The position numbers and the translations under genes are program-made. Below, in pieces: positions 1-12,138 of a DNA stretch of 34,874 bases (the first letter of the stretch is position 1; every line of letters starts with the position of its first letter). Under the pieces are notes generated by a model. It made no database searches. It had not been told where the DNA came from and was given only the letters and a program-made list of their open reading frames with translations. The DNA is from Melioribacteraceae bacterium (lineage in GTDB: Bacteria; Bacteroidota; Ignavibacteria; Ignavibacteriales; Melioribacteraceae). The stretch lies in NCBI GenBank assembly GCA_015486905.1, contig WFQV01000011.1:1-34874 (forward strand), in the 5' to 3' direction.

Positions 1-62
1 AATTTAAACTTGTACCCATTTGAACTTGTGCAATTCACCTAAATTTTAACCTCAAAAATTTT

Positions 63-91
63 TTGCATTATTTTAAAATTCCGTTTATATT
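63..91 (+). promoter_or_regulatory. Candidate sigma70-type promoter upstream of the tRNA block
   Basis: TTGCAT (63-68), 17-nt spacer, TATATT (86-91), 35 nt before tRNA-Tyr. AT-rich context, so chance matches are possible. Confidence 0.4.
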
Positions 92-126
92 TGTTGCTCG
101 TTAATTTTTGAAATTATGTAAAACCC

Positions 127-209
127 GGGGAGGCGCCGAAGTTGGAGAGTCGGGGCGGACTGTAAATCCGTTGGCAAAGCCTGAGGGGGTTCGATTCCCT
201 CCCTCCCCA
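127..209 (+). tRNA. tRNA-Tyr (anticodon GTA), long variable arm, no encoded CCA
   Basis: Acceptor GGGGAGG/CCTCCCC plus discriminator A; anticodon loop CTGTAAA; T-arm GGGGG-TTCGATT-CCCTC; class II variable arm. Confidence 0.95.
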
Positions 210-354
210 CGTTAAGAATTGATGAAGGAGAATATGAGCCTTTCAGATTTCGTACTTCGTCGGTTCTAATCCTAAATATGTTGTTTTTGTAGAAGTTTTG
301 CACCGGTGCTGTGCAAATAGTTTGTGCATTTTGACTTTTTGAAATTTAATTTAA

Positions 355-428
355 GCGGGAGTAACTCAGTTGGCTAGAGTCACAGCCTTCCAAGCTGTTG
401 GTCGCGGGTTCGAGTCCCGTCTCCCGCT
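355..428 (+). tRNA. tRNA-Gly (anticodon TCC), no encoded CCA
   Basis: Acceptor GCGGGAG/CTCCCGC plus T; anticodon stem-loop CAGC-CTTCCAA-GCTG; T-loop TTCGAGT. Confidence 0.95.
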
Positions 429-577
429 CAAGAGTTGAAAGAGTTATTTGAGAGAATGAAGAGTGGAAAGAGTAAGTGAAAGCTTGAGGCTGTTGGTCGT
501 CCTGCTCTAAGCGAAAAAGTTCTTTTCGGAATGAGCTAAGCCCGCCAAAAGAATTCACTTTACTTTGACACTTACAA

Positions 578-650
<73 letters not shown>

Positions 651-711
651 CTACCGTTAATCTCCCGAAAGGAGAAAAGGAAAAAATTAAAAATAAATTT
701 GGAATTGTTTT

Positions 712-879
712 ATGGCAAAGGCAAAAAACGCAAGACAGATAGTTATTATGGAAAGCACGGCCGGTACGGGCTACAGATATGCTACTACCAAAAATAAAAG
801 AAATCACCCCGGAAGGGTAGAGTTTAAAAAGTATGACCCGGTAGTTAGAAAACACGTAGTTTTTAAGGAAACAAAATAA
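712..879 (+). CDS. rpmG: 50S ribosomal protein L33 (cysteine-less form)
   Basis: 55-aa [58 protein letters not shown], read directly from the sequence; below the size cutoff of the ORF track. Confidence 0.93.
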   Translation: MAKAKNARQIVIMESTAGTGYRYATTKNKRNHPGRVEFKKYDPVVRKHVVFKETK

Positions 880-884
880 TTAAT

Positions 885-958
885 ACGTCAGTAGCTCAAT
901 TGGCTAGAGCAGCGGTCTCCAAAACCGCAGGTTGGGGGTTCGAGTCCCTCCTGACGTG
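885..958 (+). tRNA. tRNA-Trp (anticodon CCA), no encoded 3' CCA
   Basis: Acceptor ACGTCAG/CTGACGT plus G; anticodon stem-loop GCGGT-CTCCAAA-ACCGC; T-loop TTCGAGT. Confidence 0.95.
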
Positions 959-985
959 CATCTAAAACAATATTCAGAATCGATC

Positions 986-1168
986 ATGAAAGATAAAATA
1001 ATTAACTTTTTTACCGACGTTTCTAAGGAAATGAAAAAAGTAACCTGGCCGACTAAAGACGAGCTAAAGGAATCTACAAACGTTGTTATTGTCGCTTGTA
1101 TTTTGATTGCTGCTTTTACTTATGCGATCGATATGATAATCACACAATTATTTAAAGGATTATTTTAA
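986..1168 (+). CDS. secE: Preprotein translocase subunit SecE
   Basis: 60 aa from ATG at 986: MKDKIINFFTDVSKEMKKVTWPTKDELKESTNVVIVACILIAAFTYAIDMIITQLFKGLF (SecE KKVTWPT motif). The ORF-track start at 932 lies inside tRNA-Trp. Confidence 0.95.
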   Translation: MKDKIINFFTDVSKEMKKVTWPTKDELKESTNVVIVACILIAAFTYAIDMIITQLFKGLF

Positions 1169-1170
1169 GA

Positions 1171-1716
1171 TTGGAAGAATCTAATTTCAAGTGGTACGTG
1201 GTTCGAACATTTTCGGGACACGAAAATAAAGTAAAAGCATTGATTGACGCCGAGCTGAGGGACAATGACAAATTGCGCGCAAAAATTGCCGAGGTGCTCG
1301 TTCCTACGGAAAAAGTTTTTGAGGTAAAAGACGGTAAGAAGAAAACGAAAATTAAAAATTTCTTCCCCGGTTATATTTTAATTAATGCGGATTTAGACCG
1401 CAAAGTAATCGACTTTATTGTTAACACTCCTTCGGTGATGAACTTTCTCGGTTCGCCTACTAACCCTATTCCGTTACAATCAGACGAGGTAAACCGTATA
1501 ATCGGAAGATTAACGCAGGACGAGAACACGGAGCGTACGGAAACAATCTTCCGTACGGGTGATTTCGTGAAAATTGTTGACGGTCCATTTAATAATTTCT
1601 CGGGCTACATCGAGGAAGTTAACGAAGAAAAGATGAAAATTAAAGTAATGGTTTCGATTTTCGGACGTAAAACTCCGGTCGAAATTGATTTTGTTCAAGC
1701 AGAATTGGAAAAGTAA
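1171..1716 (+). CDS. nusG: Transcription termination/antitermination protein NusG (TTG start)
   Basis: WYVVRTFSGHENKVKALI N-terminus, FPGYILI, C-terminal KOW; between secE and rplK. Confidence 0.97.
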   Translation: MEESNFKWYVVRTFSGHENKVKALIDAELRDNDKLRAKIAEVLVPTEKVFEVKDGKKKTKIKNFFPGYILINADLDRKVIDFIVNTPSVMNFLGSPTNPIPLQSDEVNRIIGRLTQDENTERTETIFRTGDFVKIVDGPFNNFSGYIEEVNEEKMKIKVMVSIFGRKTPVEIDFVQAELEK

Positions 1717-1730
1717 AAGGTGGTTAAAAA

Positions 1731-2156
1731 ATGGCTAAGAAAATAGCTGGTTACATTAAGCTGCAAATCCCTGCCGGGCAAGCTAATCCTTCGCCCCCGG
1801 TCGGTCCCGCTTTAGGTCAGCGCGGTGTTAATATTATGGAATTCTGTAAGCAGTTTAACGCAAAAACTGCGGACAAAGCCGGTTTGATTATCCCGGTTGT
1901 TATTACGGTTTTTCAAGATAAGAGCTTTAAGTTTATTACCAAAACTCCTCCTGCGGCTGTGCTTTTGAAAAAAGCAGCCGGTGTTGAAAAAGGTTCTGCC
2001 GAGCCTAATAAAACCAAAGTTGCTTCGGTAACAAAAGAACAGTTGAAGGAAATAGCAGAGACGAAAATGCCGGATCTTAATGCCAACGACGTTGAAGAAG
2101 CAATGAATATTATTGCCGGTACTGCCAGGAGTATGGGTATAACGGTTGAAGAATAA
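1731..2156 (+). CDS. rplK: 50S ribosomal protein L11
   Basis: [38 protein letters not shown]. Confidence 0.98.
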   Translation: MAKKIAGYIKLQIPAGQANPSPPVGPALGQRGVNIMEFCKQFNAKTADKAGLIIPVVITVFQDKSFKFITKTPPAAVLLKKAAGVEKGSAEPNKTKVASVTKEQLKEIAETKMPDLNANDVEEAMNIIAGTARSMGITVEE

Positions 2157-2186
2157 TTTTAACTAAAAAGTAAATATGGTTTAGCT

Positions 2187-2888
2187 ATGAAAGTTTCGAA
2201 AAGAATAAAAACAATACAAGAAAAAATTGACTTGAACAAAGAGTATTCTTTGGAAGATGCCGTAAAACTTCTTAAGGAAAGTTCGACCGTCAAATTTGTC
2301 GAGTCCCTCGACGTTGCGGTTAGATTGGGTGTTGACCCGCGTCATGCCGACCAAATGGTTCGCGGTACGGTTACGCTGCCCCACGGAACAGGGAAAGAAG
2401 TAAAAGTGCTTGTATTGACCAAAGGCTCCAAAGCCGAGGAAGCTCTTCAAGCAGGAGCCGATTACGCAGGTTTCGAAGAATATATCGAAAAAATTAAAGG
2501 CGGCTGGGCTGATGTTGACGTCGTAATTGCTACACCCGACGCAATGCCGGAAGTTGGTAAATTAGGCAGAATTTTAGGTCCCCGCGGCTTAATGCCTAAT
2601 CCCAAAAGCGGAACGGTTACTAACGACGTTGCCAATGCGGTTAAGGAAGTTAAAGCCGGTAAGATTGAATTCCGCGTGGACAAAACAGGAATAGTCCACA
2701 CATCTTTGGGAAAATTAAATTTTACAGATGAACAATTGGTAGAAAATGCCAAAATATTTTTGCAAACAATATTGAAACTCCGCCCCTCTTCGGCAAAAGG
2801 GCAATATGTTAAAAGTGTTTACCTTTCAAGCACAATGGGTCCGGGGATTGAAATAAATAAGGACGATACATTTGCATCGTTAAAGTAA
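2187..2888 (+). CDS. rplA: 50S ribosomal protein L1
   Basis: [36 protein letters not shown]. Confidence 0.98.
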   Translation: MKVSKRIKTIQEKIDLNKEYSLEDAVKLLKESSTVKFVESLDVAVRLGVDPRHADQMVRGTVTLPHGTGKEVKVLVLTKGSKAEEALQAGADYAGFEEYIEKIKGGWADVDVVIATPDAMPEVGKLGRILGPRGLMPNPKSGTVTNDVANAVKEVKAGKIEFRVDKTGIVHTSLGKLNFTDEQLVENAKIFLQTILKLRPSSAKGQYVKSVYLSSTMGPGIEINKDDTFASLK

Positions 2889-2893
2889 AAGTT

Positions 2894-2943
2894 TACGCAC
2901 TCTTAGAAATGCTTCTACTAAAAAACATATTATTAATAGCGTA
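2894..2943 (+). promoter_or_regulatory. Candidate L10-type leader structure upstream of rplJ
   Basis: TACGC (2894-2898) pairs with GCGTA (2939-2943), enclosing hairpin TAGAA-ATGC-TTCTA (2904-2917); lies just before the rplJ Shine-Dalgarno. Short stems only. Confidence 0.3.
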
Positions 2944-2957
2944 TTAGGTGGTGGAAT

Positions 2958-3479
2958 ATGAATAAAGCTCAAAAAGCTGAAATAATCGAAGAAATCAAAG
3001 AAAATTTTCAGAATTCCACTGCGGTCTATCTGGTCGATTACAGAGGAATTAACGTTGCTGATATTAGTCGGCTTCGCCGGGAATTTAGAAAAGAAGGCGT
3101 TAAATACAAAGTGTACAAGAACACCCTCGTTTCCCGTGCGATTGACGAAATTGAAGGTTACGATAAACTAAAAGACCTGCTAGTTGGAATGACCGGTATT
3201 GTTTTTGCCGACGAGAATTACGTCGTACCTGCAAAGATAATTCGGAAATATTACAAAGATACCGAGAAATTTGCACTGAAAGGCTGCTACATTGAATCGG
3301 TATTTTACGACGGCAGCTCCCTCGAAACATTGGCTTCGATGCCGACTAAGGATGAGGTAATGTCCGCTATCGTCGGAAGCGTCACTTCACCTGCTTCGGG
3401 TATTGTCGGCGTACTAAATGCTGTCGCCAGAGATATTGTTAGTCTTGTTGACGAGATTAGCAAGAAAAAAGCCGCATAA
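2958..3479 (+). CDS. rplJ: 50S ribosomal protein L10
   Basis: L10 family sequence (VYLVDYRGINVADISRLRREFRKEGVKYKVYKNTL); position before rplL. Confidence 0.97.
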   Translation: MNKAQKAEIIEEIKENFQNSTAVYLVDYRGINVADISRLRREFRKEGVKYKVYKNTLVSRAIDEIEGYDKLKDLLVGMTGIVFADENYVVPAKIIRKYYKDTEKFALKGCYIESVFYDGSSLETLASMPTKDEVMSAIVGSVTSPASGIVGVLNAVARDIVSLVDEISKKKAA

Positions 3480-3513
3480 AATTTTGAATTTAAAATCAAT
3501 AGGAGAATAAAAA

Positions 3514-3897
3514 ATGTCTGAAAAAGTTGCTGAAATCGTTGAAAAAATCAAAGAGTTAACGCTCGTTGAAGCTACCGAATTAAAAAAAGCATTGGAAGAT
3601 GAATTTGGTGTAACAGCCGCTGCCCCGGTTGTAATGGGCGGTGCAGTTGCTAACGGTGGAGCGGAAGCTACACAAGAAGAAGAAAAAACCGAATTTGACG
3701 TTGTTTTGGCTTCTTACGGCGAAAAGAAAATCAATGTTATTAAAGTTGTTCGCGCTCATACGGGTCTTGGTTTGAAAGAAGCCAAGGAATTGGTTGACGG
3801 CGCACCTAACACGGTTAAGGAAGCCGTACCGAAAGAAGAAGCTGAAAAGATAAAGAAAGAATTGGAAGAAGCCGGCGCAACAGTAGAATTAAAGTAA
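3514..3897 (+). CDS. rplL: 50S ribosomal protein L7/L12
   Basis: [41 protein letters not shown]. Confidence 0.98.
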   Translation: MSEKVAEIVEKIKELTLVEATELKKALEDEFGVTAAAPVVMGGAVANGGAEATQEEEKTEFDVVLASYGEKKINVIKVVRAHTGLGLKEAKELVDGAPNTVKEAVPKEEAEKIKKELEEAGATVELK

Positions 3898-3930
3898 GCA
3901 CGGTTTCCGAATATCGTTCCTATTTTTTTC

Positions 3931-3981
3931 GAAAGTGGCAGGGCGGTTTGGTACGTTCTGTCGCTTTCATTTAATTTTTTA
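3931..3981 (+). terminator. Terminator-like hairpin/attenuator in the rplL-rpoB spacer
   Basis: 15-bp uninterrupted stem (3931-3945 with 3954-3968, four G-U pairs), 8-nt loop, followed by ATTTAATTTTTTA. Confidence 0.6.
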
Positions 3982-4011
3982 AAAAGATAAAGTTTTTCTG
4001 AGGAGGTTGGA

Positions 4012-7000
4012 TTGGAAAACATAAAAAAGAATCCTAAAACTAACAGAGTTACTTTTAGGTCCATTACTCCGGTTCTCGAAGCACCCGATTTACTTAACAT
4101 TCAATTAGAGTCCTTCGAGGATTTCCTTCAACTTAAAGTTGACCCAGACAAAAGGGAAAACAAAGGTTTGCAAGCAGTCTTTAATACCAATTTCCCGATA
4201 ATGGACAACAAAGAACTTTTCCGCCTCGATTTCCTGGGCTACTATATGGAAAAACCCCGTTTTTCCGTCAGGGAATGCATGGAAAGAGGATTGACTTACA
4301 ACGTGCCTTTAAAGGCAACGCTAAGACTTTCCACGAGAGAAAACGAAGAAGAGGAATTTGTAAATACTGTTGAGCAAGAAGTCTATCTTGGCAACCTTCC
4401 GTTTATGACCGACAGAGGTACGTTCGTGATAAACGGCGCTGAGAGAGTTGTGGTTTCACAGCTGCACCGCTCGCCGGGCGTGGCTTTCGGTCAAACGGTT
4501 CACCCGAACGGGACGCCTATTTACACCGCTCGCATTATCCCTTTCAGAGGCTCTTGGGTTGAATTTGCTACGGATATTAATCATGTAATGTACATTTACG
4601 TTGACAGAAGGAAGAAATTTCCTTCAACCACACTCCTGCGTGCCTTAGGCTACGAAACAGATGAAGAAATCTTAAAACTTTTTGAAATGATCGAGGAGAT
4701 TACCGTTAAGGAACTGAGCGTTCATGAACACAACGGAAGATTGGTTGCAGAGGACGTAATAGACACAATGACTGGCGAAATTTTTGCCGCAAGGGATACG
4801 GAACTTACCGAAGAGACGATTGAAGATATTAAAAATTCCAGCGTAAAGAAATTAAAACTAATCAAAACCCAAGCCGCCCACGATCAGGATTTAATAATCA
4901 ATACTTTAAGGAAAGATACCGCAACTTCCAAAAATGAAGCTTTGCTTGCCATATATCGTCAATTGAGAACCGGTGAGGCTCCGGATTTGGACACAGCTGC
5001 CGCACTTCTTAACAAATTGTTCTTCGACAAAAAGCGGTACGACTTAGGTGACGTGGGCCGCTTTCGTATGAACGATAAATTAAAATTAAATATTCCCCCG
5101 GAAATTAAAGTACTTACGCTTGACGATATTCTTGCAATTATGCGGGATATGATTAAACTTAAAAACGGAAATATTACGGTTGACGATATCGACCACCTCG
5201 GAAACAGACGCGTCAGAACCGTGGGTGAACAATTGCAGCAGCAATTTAATATCGGTATTGCAAGAATGTCGAGAACAATTCGCGAGCGTTTGAATATGCG
5301 CGATACCGAAAATATGCAGCCTCAGGAATTGGTAAATGCGAGAACGCTTAGCAGTGTGATTAATGCATTCTTCGGTACAAATCAACTTTCGCAGTTTATG
5401 GACCAAACCAACCCGCTTTCGGAATTAACACACAAGCGCAGAGTGTCTGCTCTTGGCCCCGGCGGACTTACCCGCGAGCGCGCCGGCTTCGAAGTGCGTG
5501 ACGTTCACCATTCCCACTACGGAAGGCTCTGCCCGATTGAAACTCCCGAAGGTCCGAACATAGGTTTGATTTCTTCCCTTACCATTTATGCAAGAGTAAA
5601 TCACTACGGATTTTTAGAAACACCTTACCGTAAAGTTGTTGACGGTAGAGTTACAAAGAAAATTGTTTATTTATCCGCAGATGAAGAAGACAAGTACACT
5701 ATTGCTCAAGCTAACGCTCCACTCGACGAGCAGGGCAACTTCCTTAACGAGCGTGTTAAATGCCGCCGTAAAGGAGAGTTCCCGGTTGTTTATCCTAAGG
5801 ATGTGGATTTGATGGACGTGGCGCCTACACAGATTATCAGCGCCGGCGCATCACTGATTCCTTTCCTTGAGCACGACGATGCTAACCGTGCCTTAATGGG
5901 CTCGAATATGCAACGCCAAGCTGTGCCGTTACTTACAACCGAAGCTCCTATTGTAGGAACGGGAATGGAGGAAAAACTTGCCCGCGATTCGAGAACTATG
6001 ATTGTCGCCGAAGATAAAGGTGTTGTTGAATATTGCGACGCTCAAAAAATTGTTGTCCGCTATTCGGTTAATGAAAACACTCCCGAATATCTTACTTCGT
6101 TTGACGACGAGAGAAGAGTGGAATACAAATTGGTTAAATTTACCGGTACAAATCAAGAAACTTGTTTCAACCAGAGGCCGGTTGTTCGTACCGGGCAAAA
6201 GGTCAAGAAAGGAGATGTCCTTGCCGACGGTCCCGCGGTTGACCACGGCGAATTGGCTCTCGGTAAAAACGTGCGTGTTGCCTTTATGCCATGGCGAGGT
6301 TACAATTTTGAGGACGCTATTATTATTAGCGAAAAGTTGGTTGCTGACGATACTTTCACTTCAATCCATATTGAAGATTTTGAACTTCAGGTTCGTGAAA
6401 CCAAACGCGGCGAGGAAGAACTTACAAGGGACATTCCCAACGTAAGCGAAGAAGCAACCAAAAACCTTGACGAATACGGAATTGTCCGCGAAGGGGCTTT
6501 GGTTCGTGAAGGTGATATTTTAATTGGAAAAATTACTCCCAAGGGTGAAAGTGACCCGACACCGGAGGAAAAACTCCTTAAAGCAATTTTCGGAGATAAA
6601 GCAGGGGACGTAAAAGACGCTTCCTTGAAAGCACCTCCGGGATTAAAGGGAATCGTTATTAAAACGGATTTGTTTACCCGCAAGAAAAAAGATGCTCTAA
6701 CGAAAAAAATTGAAAAGAAAGAGATTGAAGAATTAGAGCTTGAATACGACAGAAAGCAGAAAGAACTTTACAGAAAGTTAGTCGACAAATTAACCCGAAT
6801 CGTTTTGGGTAAAAAAGTAAAAGGAATAAAGGACTTGGATGGTACCACCGCTCTGCGTTCGGGAACGGTCATTAAGGAAGATACTTTTGCTGAAATGGAT
6901 GACGTTACAACTTTGGATTACACGTCCGATTGGTGCGGTGACGAGGAAGTTAACAATCTTGTTAAAAAACTCTTCGAGAATTATTTTAACTTAAAAGTTG

Positions 7001-7791
7001 ATATTCAAGAGGAGTTTAAGAGCCAAAAACTTAAAGTTCAGAGCGGAGATGACCTTCCTCCCGGAATTGTTCAAATGGCTAAGGTTTACATTGCCAAAAA
7101 ACGTAAACTTTCCGTAGGCGATAAAATGGCAGGACGTCATGGAAACAAAGGCGTTGTTGCCAAAATAGTACCCATTGAGGATATGCCTTACGATGAGAAC
7201 GGCGAGCCGGTCGATATTATTCTTAATCCTCTTGGCGTGCCTTCACGTATGAACATAGGGCAAATTTACGAAACAGCTCTCGGCTGGGCGGGTAAATTGC
7301 TCGGCGTAAAATTCGAAACTCCGATATTCGACAGCGCCAGTGTTAAAGATGTGGAAGATTGGCTCGAGAAAGCCAACCTTGAAGAAGGAAGTAAAACTAC
7401 ACTTTACAACGGCAGAACCGGTGAAAAATTCCACCAGAAGGTTACTTGCGGATATATTTATATGCTGAAATTAGGTCACATGGTGGACGATAAAATCCAC
7501 GCCCGTTCAATTGGGCCATACTCTCTAATCACACAGCAGCCCTTAGGCGGAAAGGCTCAATTCGGCGGACAAAGATTCGGCGAAATGGAAGTTTGGGCTC
7601 TCGAAGGTTACGGCGCCGCTCACACTCTTCAGGAAATTCTTACAATCAAGAGTGACGATGTTCAAGGGCGTGCACGCGCTTATGAGTCCATCGTTAAAGG
7701 TGAAAATATGCAAGAGCCTAATATTCCCGAATCCTTTAACGTTTTAATTAAAGAATTGCAAGGATTAGGTTTAGATATTAAGATAAACTAA
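4012..7791 (+). CDS. rpoB: DNA-directed RNA polymerase subunit beta (TTG start)
   Basis: 1259 aa; [42 protein letters not shown]; start preceded by GAGGAGGTT. Confidence 0.98.
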   Translation: MENIKKNPKTNRVTFRSITPVLEAPDLLNIQLESFEDFLQLKVDPDKRENKGLQAVFNTNFPIMDNKELFRLDFLGYYMEKPRFSVRECMERGLTYNVPLKATLRLSTRENEEEEFVNTVEQEVYLGNLPFMTDRGTFVINGAERVVVSQLHRSPGVAFGQTVHPNGTPIYTARIIPFRGSWVEFATDINHVMYIYVDRRKKFPSTTLLRALGYETDEEILKLFEMIEEITVKELSVHEHNGRLVAEDVIDTMTGEIFAARDTELTEETIEDIKNSSVKKLKLIKTQAAHDQDLIINTLRKDTATSKNEALLAIYRQLRTGEAPDLDTAAALLNKLFFDKKRYDLGDVGRFRMNDKLKLNIPPEIKVLTLDDILAIMRDMIKLKNGNITVDDIDHLGNRRVRTVGEQLQQQFNIGIARMSRTIRERLNMRDTENMQPQELVNARTLSSVINAFFGTNQLSQFMDQTNPLSELTHKRRVSALGPGGLTRERAGFEVRDVHHSHYGRLCPIETPEGPNIGLISSLTIYARVNHYGFLETPYRKVVDGRVTKKIVYLSADEEDKYTIAQANAPLDEQGNFLNERVKCRRKGEFPVVYPKDVDLMDVAPTQIISAGASLIPFLEHDDANRALMGSNMQRQAVPLLTTEAPIVGTGMEEKLARDSRTMIVAEDKGVVEYCDAQKIVVRYSVNENTPEYLTSFDDERRVEYKLVKFTGTNQETCFNQRPVVRTGQKVKKGDVLADGPAVDHGELALGKNVRVAFMPWRGYNFEDAIIISEKLVADDTFTSIHIEDFELQVRETKRGEEELTRDIPNVSEEATKNLDEYGIVREGALVREGDILIGKITPKGESDPTPEEKLLKAIFGDKAGDVKDASLKAPPGLKGIVIKTDLFTRKKKDALTKKIEKKEIEELELEYDRKQKELYRKLVDKLTRIVLGKKVKGIKDLDGTTALRSGTVIKEDTFAEMDDVTTLDYTSDWCGDEEVNNLVKKLFENYFNLKVDIQEEFKSQKLKVQSGDDLPPGIVQMAKVYIAKKRKLSVGDKMAGRHGNKGVVAKIVPIEDMPYDENGEPVDIILNPLGVPSRMNIGQIYETALGWAGKLLGVKFETPIFDSASVKDVEDWLEKANLEEGSKTTLYNGRTGEKFHQKVTCGYIYMLKLGHMVDDKIHARSIGPYSLITQQPLGGKAQFGGQRFGEMEVWALEGYGAAHTLQEILTIKSDDVQGRARAYESIVKGENMQEPNIPESFNVLIKELQGLGLDIKIN

Positions 7792-7823
7792 ATCTTTTGT
7801 TTATTTCTAAAGGAGAAAGTTTT

Positions 7824-10800
7824 ATGAGAGTAAAAGCTCAAGAAACAAAGGTAAGAGACATAAAAAAGATTACAATTAGTCTTGCAAGCCCGGATGATAT
7901 CCTCGCACGCTCACACGGCGAGGTTACAAAGCCGGAAACAATAAATTATCGCTCTTTCCGTCCCGAGAAAGACGGTCTTTTCTGCGAGAAGATTTTCGGA
8001 CCAGTCAAGGATTGGGAATGTGCCTGCGGTAAATACAAGGGCATCCGCTACAAAGGGATTGTCTGCGACCGCTGCGGCGTTGAGGTTACTCAAAAAAGTG
8101 TCCGCCGTGAAAGAATGGGGCACATAGCCTTAGCCGTACCCATTGTTCATATTTGGTTTTTCAAAGCCCTTCCGTCAAAAATCGGAAACATCATTGGAAT
8201 GACCACTAAAGAACTTGAAAAAATTATTTACTACGAATCTTATGTGGTTATTAATCCCGGTACCACGGGGCTTTCGTTTAAAGATTTGATTTCGGAAGAT
8301 CAATATTATGAAATCCTTAGCACTCTGCCTCACGACAACGACGCCTTGGACGATAACGACCCCAAGAAATTTATTGCTAGAATCGGCGGCGATGCTATTA
8401 GAGAATTATTAAAATTAACGCCTGTCGATAAGACCTTCAGAGAATTAAAAGCTCGGCTTGCTGTGGAAACATCCCAGCAAAAACGCACCGATATTCTGAA
8501 AAGACTGCGCGTCTTGGAGGCTTTCCGTCCTAAGGAAGGGAAGTTTGTTAACAATCCCGAATGGATGGTAATGGATATTATTCCGGTAATTCCGCCGGAA
8601 TTAAGACCTCTCGTTCCTCTCGAAGGCGGAAGATTTGCTACGTCGGATTTGAACGACTTGTACCGAAGAGTGATTATTAGAAATAACAGATTGAAAAGAT
8701 TAATAGACATCAAAGCTCCCGAAGTAATTCTCCGCAACGAAAAGAGGATGCTTCAGGAAGCGGTTGATGCATTGTTCGATAATTCCCGCCGTGCAAGCGC
8801 CGTTCGCAGCGACGGCAACCGTCCGCTGAAATCTTTAAGTGATATGCTGAAAGGGAAACAGGGACGTTTTCGTCAAAACCTTTTGGGTAAAAGAGTTGAC
8901 TATTCCGGACGTTCGGTTATCGTCGTTGGGCCGGAACTTAAACTTCACCAATGCGGTTTGCCGAAGGACATGGCGGTCGAACTATTTAAACCTTTTATTA
9001 TTAGGAAATTAATTGACCGCGGTTTTTACAAAACAGTTAAAAGCGCAAGGAAAGCCGTTGACCGTAAAGAAGCGGTTATTTGGGACATACTTGAGAAGCT
9101 GATTGACGGGCATCCCATTTTACTGAACCGCGCGCCCACATTGCACAGGCTTGGCATTCAGGCGTTCCAGCCGGTTCTGATTGACGGAAAGGCAATACGC
9201 CTGCACCCTATGGTTTGTACTGCATTTAATGCCGACTTTGACGGCGACCAGATGGCTGTTCACGTTCCTCTTTCTCCCGAAGCACAGTTGGAAGCATCTT
9301 TGCTAATGCTTTCCAGCCACAATATTCTTTCGCCCCAGAACGGCAGTCCGATTGTTGTGCCTACACAGGATATTATCCTCGGTTGCTACTATTTAACCAA
9401 AATCAGACCCGGCGCTAAAGGTGAAGGAATGATTTTCGGCAGCCGCGAAGAAGTGCTGATTGCACACGACCACGAGGTGGTTGACCTTCATGCAAAAATT
9501 AAAGTAATGATAGACGGCGAGTTAATAGAAACTTCCGTAGGACGTGTTATATTTAACGAAATTGTCCCCAGAGAGATGGGTTTCCTGAATCAACTGCTTA
9601 TTAAAAAAGTATTCAGCAGTTTCATTTACAAAATGTTCATTAAACTCGGTAACGTTGTAACCGCTAAGTTCCTCGACGATTTGAAAGACATCGGTTACAA
9701 TTATGCAACGAAAGCCGGCGTTTCCATTAGTTTTAGCGATATGCTTGTCCCTGATGAAAAAGCTAAACTGATTGAAGAGTCCAATAAGAAAGTTGCGAGC
9801 ATTCTCCAAGAGCACGAAATGGGACTTATTACCGATACGGAACGTTACAATAAAATTATTGACGTTTGGACGCTTACTACTACAAATGTTAGTATTTCGT
9901 TAATGGAGAAAATTAAGAAAGATAAAAACGGCTTCAATTCACTTCACATGATGGTCGATTCCGGTGCAAGAGGTTCCAACGAACAAGTGCGCCAACTGGC
10001 AGGAATGAGAGGTTTGATGATGAAACCGCAGAAGAGCCTCAGCGGGCAATCCGGTGAAATTATTGAAAACCCGATTGTCGCTAACTTTAAAGAAGGTTTG
10101 TCGGTGTTGGAATATTTTATTTCCACCCACGGTGCTCGCAAAGGTCTTGCCGATACTGCACTTAAGACCGCTGACGCAGGCTACTTGACACGACGTTTAA
10201 CAGACGTTGCACAGGATATGATTGTTACCGAAAAGGATTGCGGAACAATCAGAGGCGTTTACGTTTCCGCATTGAAGGACGTTGAAATGGAGCGCGAACC
10301 TCTTGCTGAAAGAATAACGGGACGCGTTGCACAGGAGGATATTTACGACCCGCGTAACGATGAACTTCTTTGCCCTGCGGGAGAATTGATTACAGAAGAA
10401 ATTGCCGCAAAAATTGACGAAGCACAGATAGAAGAGGTTTACATTAGAACCGTTCTTACTTGCGAAGCCAAGCACGGCGTTTGCGCTAAATGCTACGGAC
10501 GCAATCTTACTACCGGTAAATTGGTTGAGGTTGGAGAGTCCGTCGGTATTGTCGCTGCACAGTCAATCGGGGAACCCGGAACTCAGCTTACACTGCGTAC
10601 CTTCCACTTGGGCGGTACTTCATCTCGTATTGCCAGCCAGTCACAAGTAGAGTCCGGTGTTGCAGGTAAAGTTAAATTTGAGAAAATGGTTTTCGTAGAA
10701 AAAACAGATTACCTCGGCTCTGTAAAAGTAGTAACCGGTCGTAGGGGTTCTATCGGCATCTTCGATTTGGACGGCAGGCAAATTAAGAAATACGATATTC

Positions 10801-12083
10801 CTTACGGTGCCGAATTGTTGGTTGACGAAGGTCAGGAAGTAAGTAAGGGCACGCCCCTTTACAACCATGACCCATATAACGCAGTGATTTTAACCGACAA
10901 AGGCGGAAGAATACGTTACATCGACTTCCTGGAAGACAGAACAATTAAACAGGTTGCCGACGAACAAACCGGTCACGTCCAGAAGGTGGTTATCGAATCG
11001 AAAGATAAAGCGCTTAATCCTACAATTTTAGTTGAGGATGAAAACGGCGAAGGAAAGATGTTCAACCTTCCCATTGGTGCTTACGTTACGGTTGAAGAAG
11101 GCGAGAAAGTACCTGCGGGTACAATACTTGCGAAGATTTCAAAACAAACTTCCAAAACGCGGGACATCACCGGTGGTTTGCCAAGGGTTACAGAGCTCTT
11201 CGAAGCAAGAAGTCCCCACGACCCCGCTATTGTTTCTGAAATTGAGGGCCTTGTTAAGTTCGGAGCGCGTAAAAAAGGTTCGCGCGAAATAATCGTTGAA
11301 TCTTTTGACGGCTCGGTTCAAGAAGTTTACAATGTACCTTACGGAAAACACCTTCTCGTGCAGGAGGGAGACGAAATAAACGCCGGCGATAAAATTACCG
11401 ACGGTCCGGTTGACCCTCACGATATCTTGAAGATTAAAGGTCCCAATGCGGTTCAGGAATATCTCGTAAACGAAATTCAGGACGTTTACCGTCTTCAAGG
11501 CGTTAAAATAAATGATAAACACATTGAGGTTATTGTTAGACAAATGCTGAGGAAACTTAGAATTGTTTCTTCCGGCGATACTCCTTTTATTGAAGAAGAC
11601 CTTGTGGACAGAGTAAAGTTACTTGAAGAGAACGAACGAATTGCCAATATGGTTGTTGTTGAAGACCCAGGCGGTTCGAGATTGGAACCAGGACAATTGA
11701 TTACACGCCATAAGTACAGAGATATTCAAAATGATTTGGCGCGAAAGGAGAAAGAACCGATGAAAGTTCGGGATGCCGAACCTGCAACGTTCGACAACGT
11801 TCTTTTGGGTATTACCCGTGCTGCGCTTTCAACGGAAAGCTTCATCTCCGCCGCTTCTTTCCAAGAGACGACCAAGGTATTAACTAATGCCGCAACGGAG
11901 GCAAAGGAAGATTATTTGACCGGCTTGAAAGAGAACGTTGTAATGGGTCATTTAATTCCTGCCGGAACGGGATTGAGAAAATACAAAAATATTATTCTTG
12001 AGTTGGAAGAGGAAAGGAAGAAAGAAGAAGAGGAAGTGGAAAAAGAAGCTGAAAAGCAGGAGAAAGAAAAACTGAATGATTAA
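7824..12083 (+). CDS. rpoC: DNA-directed RNA polymerase subunit beta'
   Basis: [16 protein letters not shown] catalytic motif and zinc-ribbon cysteines [26 protein letters not shown] at 7824 has an AGGAGA RBS and is preferred over the ORF-track start at 7797. Confidence 0.97.
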   Translation: MRVKAQETKVRDIKKITISLASPDDILARSHGEVTKPETINYRSFRPEKDGLFCEKIFGPVKDWECACGKYKGIRYKGIVCDRCGVEVTQKSVRRERMGHIALAVPIVHIWFFKALPSKIGNIIGMTTKELEKIIYYESYVVINPGTTGLSFKDLISEDQYYEILSTLPHDNDALDDNDPKKFIARIGGDAIRELLKLTPVDKTFRELKARLAVETSQQKRTDILKRLRVLEAFRPKEGKFVNNPEWMVMDIIPVIPPELRPLVPLEGGRFATSDLNDLYRRVIIRNNRLKRLIDIKAPEVILRNEKRMLQEAVDALFDNSRRASAVRSDGNRPLKSLSDMLKGKQGRFRQNLLGKRVDYSGRSVIVVGPELKLHQCGLPKDMAVELFKPFIIRKLIDRGFYKTVKSARKAVDRKEAVIWDILEKLIDGHPILLNRAPTLHRLGIQAFQPVLIDGKAIRLHPMVCTAFNADFDGDQMAVHVPLSPEAQLEASLLMLSSHNILSPQNGSPIVVPTQDIILGCYYLTKIRPGAKGEGMIFGSREEVLIAHDHEVVDLHAKIKVMIDGELIETSVGRVIFNEIVPREMGFLNQLLIKKVFSSFIYKMFIKLGNVVTAKFLDDLKDIGYNYATKAGVSISFSDMLVPDEKAKLIEESNKKVASILQEHEMGLITDTERYNKIIDVWTLTTTNVSISLMEKIKKDKNGFNSLHMMVDSGARGSNEQVRQLAGMRGLMMKPQKSLSGQSGEIIENPIVANFKEGLSVLEYFISTHGARKGLADTALKTADAGYLTRRLTDVAQDMIVTEKDCGTIRGVYVSALKDVEMEREPLAERITGRVAQEDIYDPRNDELLCPAGELITEEIAAKIDEAQIEEVYIRTVLTCEAKHGVCAKCYGRNLTTGKLVEVGESVGIVAAQSIGEPGTQLTLRTFHLGGTSSRIASQSQVESGVAGKVKFEKMVFVEKTDYLGSVKVVTGRRGSIGIFDLDGRQIKKYDIPYGAELLVDEGQEVSKGTPLYNHDPYNAVILTDKGGRIRYIDFLEDRTIKQVADEQTGHVQKVVIESKDKALNPTILVEDENGEGKMFNLPIGAYVTVEEGEKVPAGTILAKISKQTSKTRDITGGLPRVTELFEARSPHDPAIVSEIEGLVKFGARKKGSREIIVESFDGSVQEVYNVPYGKHLLVQEGDEINAGDKITDGPVDPHDILKIKGPNAVQEYLVNEIQDVYRLQGVKINDKHIEVIVRQMLRKLRIVSSGDTPFIEEDLVDRVKLLEENERIANMVVVEDPGGSRLEPGQLITRHKYRDIQNDLARKEKEPMKVRDAEPATFDNVLLGITRAALSTESFISAASFQETTKVLTNAATEAKEDYLTGLKENVVMGHLIPAGTGLRKYKNIILELEEERKKEEEEVEKEAEKQEKEKLND

Positions 12084-12109
12084 TTTAGCTTGAAAACGGG
12101 CTGAATTAC

Positions 12110-12138
12110 TTGACTTTAATTTTAAAACTCTCTATATT
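12110..12138 (+). promoter_or_regulatory. Candidate sigma70-type promoter upstream of rpsL
   Basis: TTGACT (12110-12115), 17-nt spacer, TATATT (12133-12138), in the 102-nt rpoC-rpsL spacer. Confidence 0.5.

Noticed and set aside
504-536. Imperfect stem-loop GCTC...CGAAAAAGTTCTTTTCG...GAGC between tRNA-Gly and tRNA-Thr
   Set aside because: Two short helices separated by a 4x4 internal loop, no T-tract; could be chance.
5370-5460. Possible rifampicin-resistance changes in RpoB
   Set aside because: The region reads [28 protein letters not shown], with the usual Q, F, D, H, R and S positions retained; no recognised resistance substitution.
6002-6445. 147-aa plus-strand ORF inside rpoB
   Set aside because: Out-of-frame shadow within a conserved rpoB region; no RBS and no recognisable protein.
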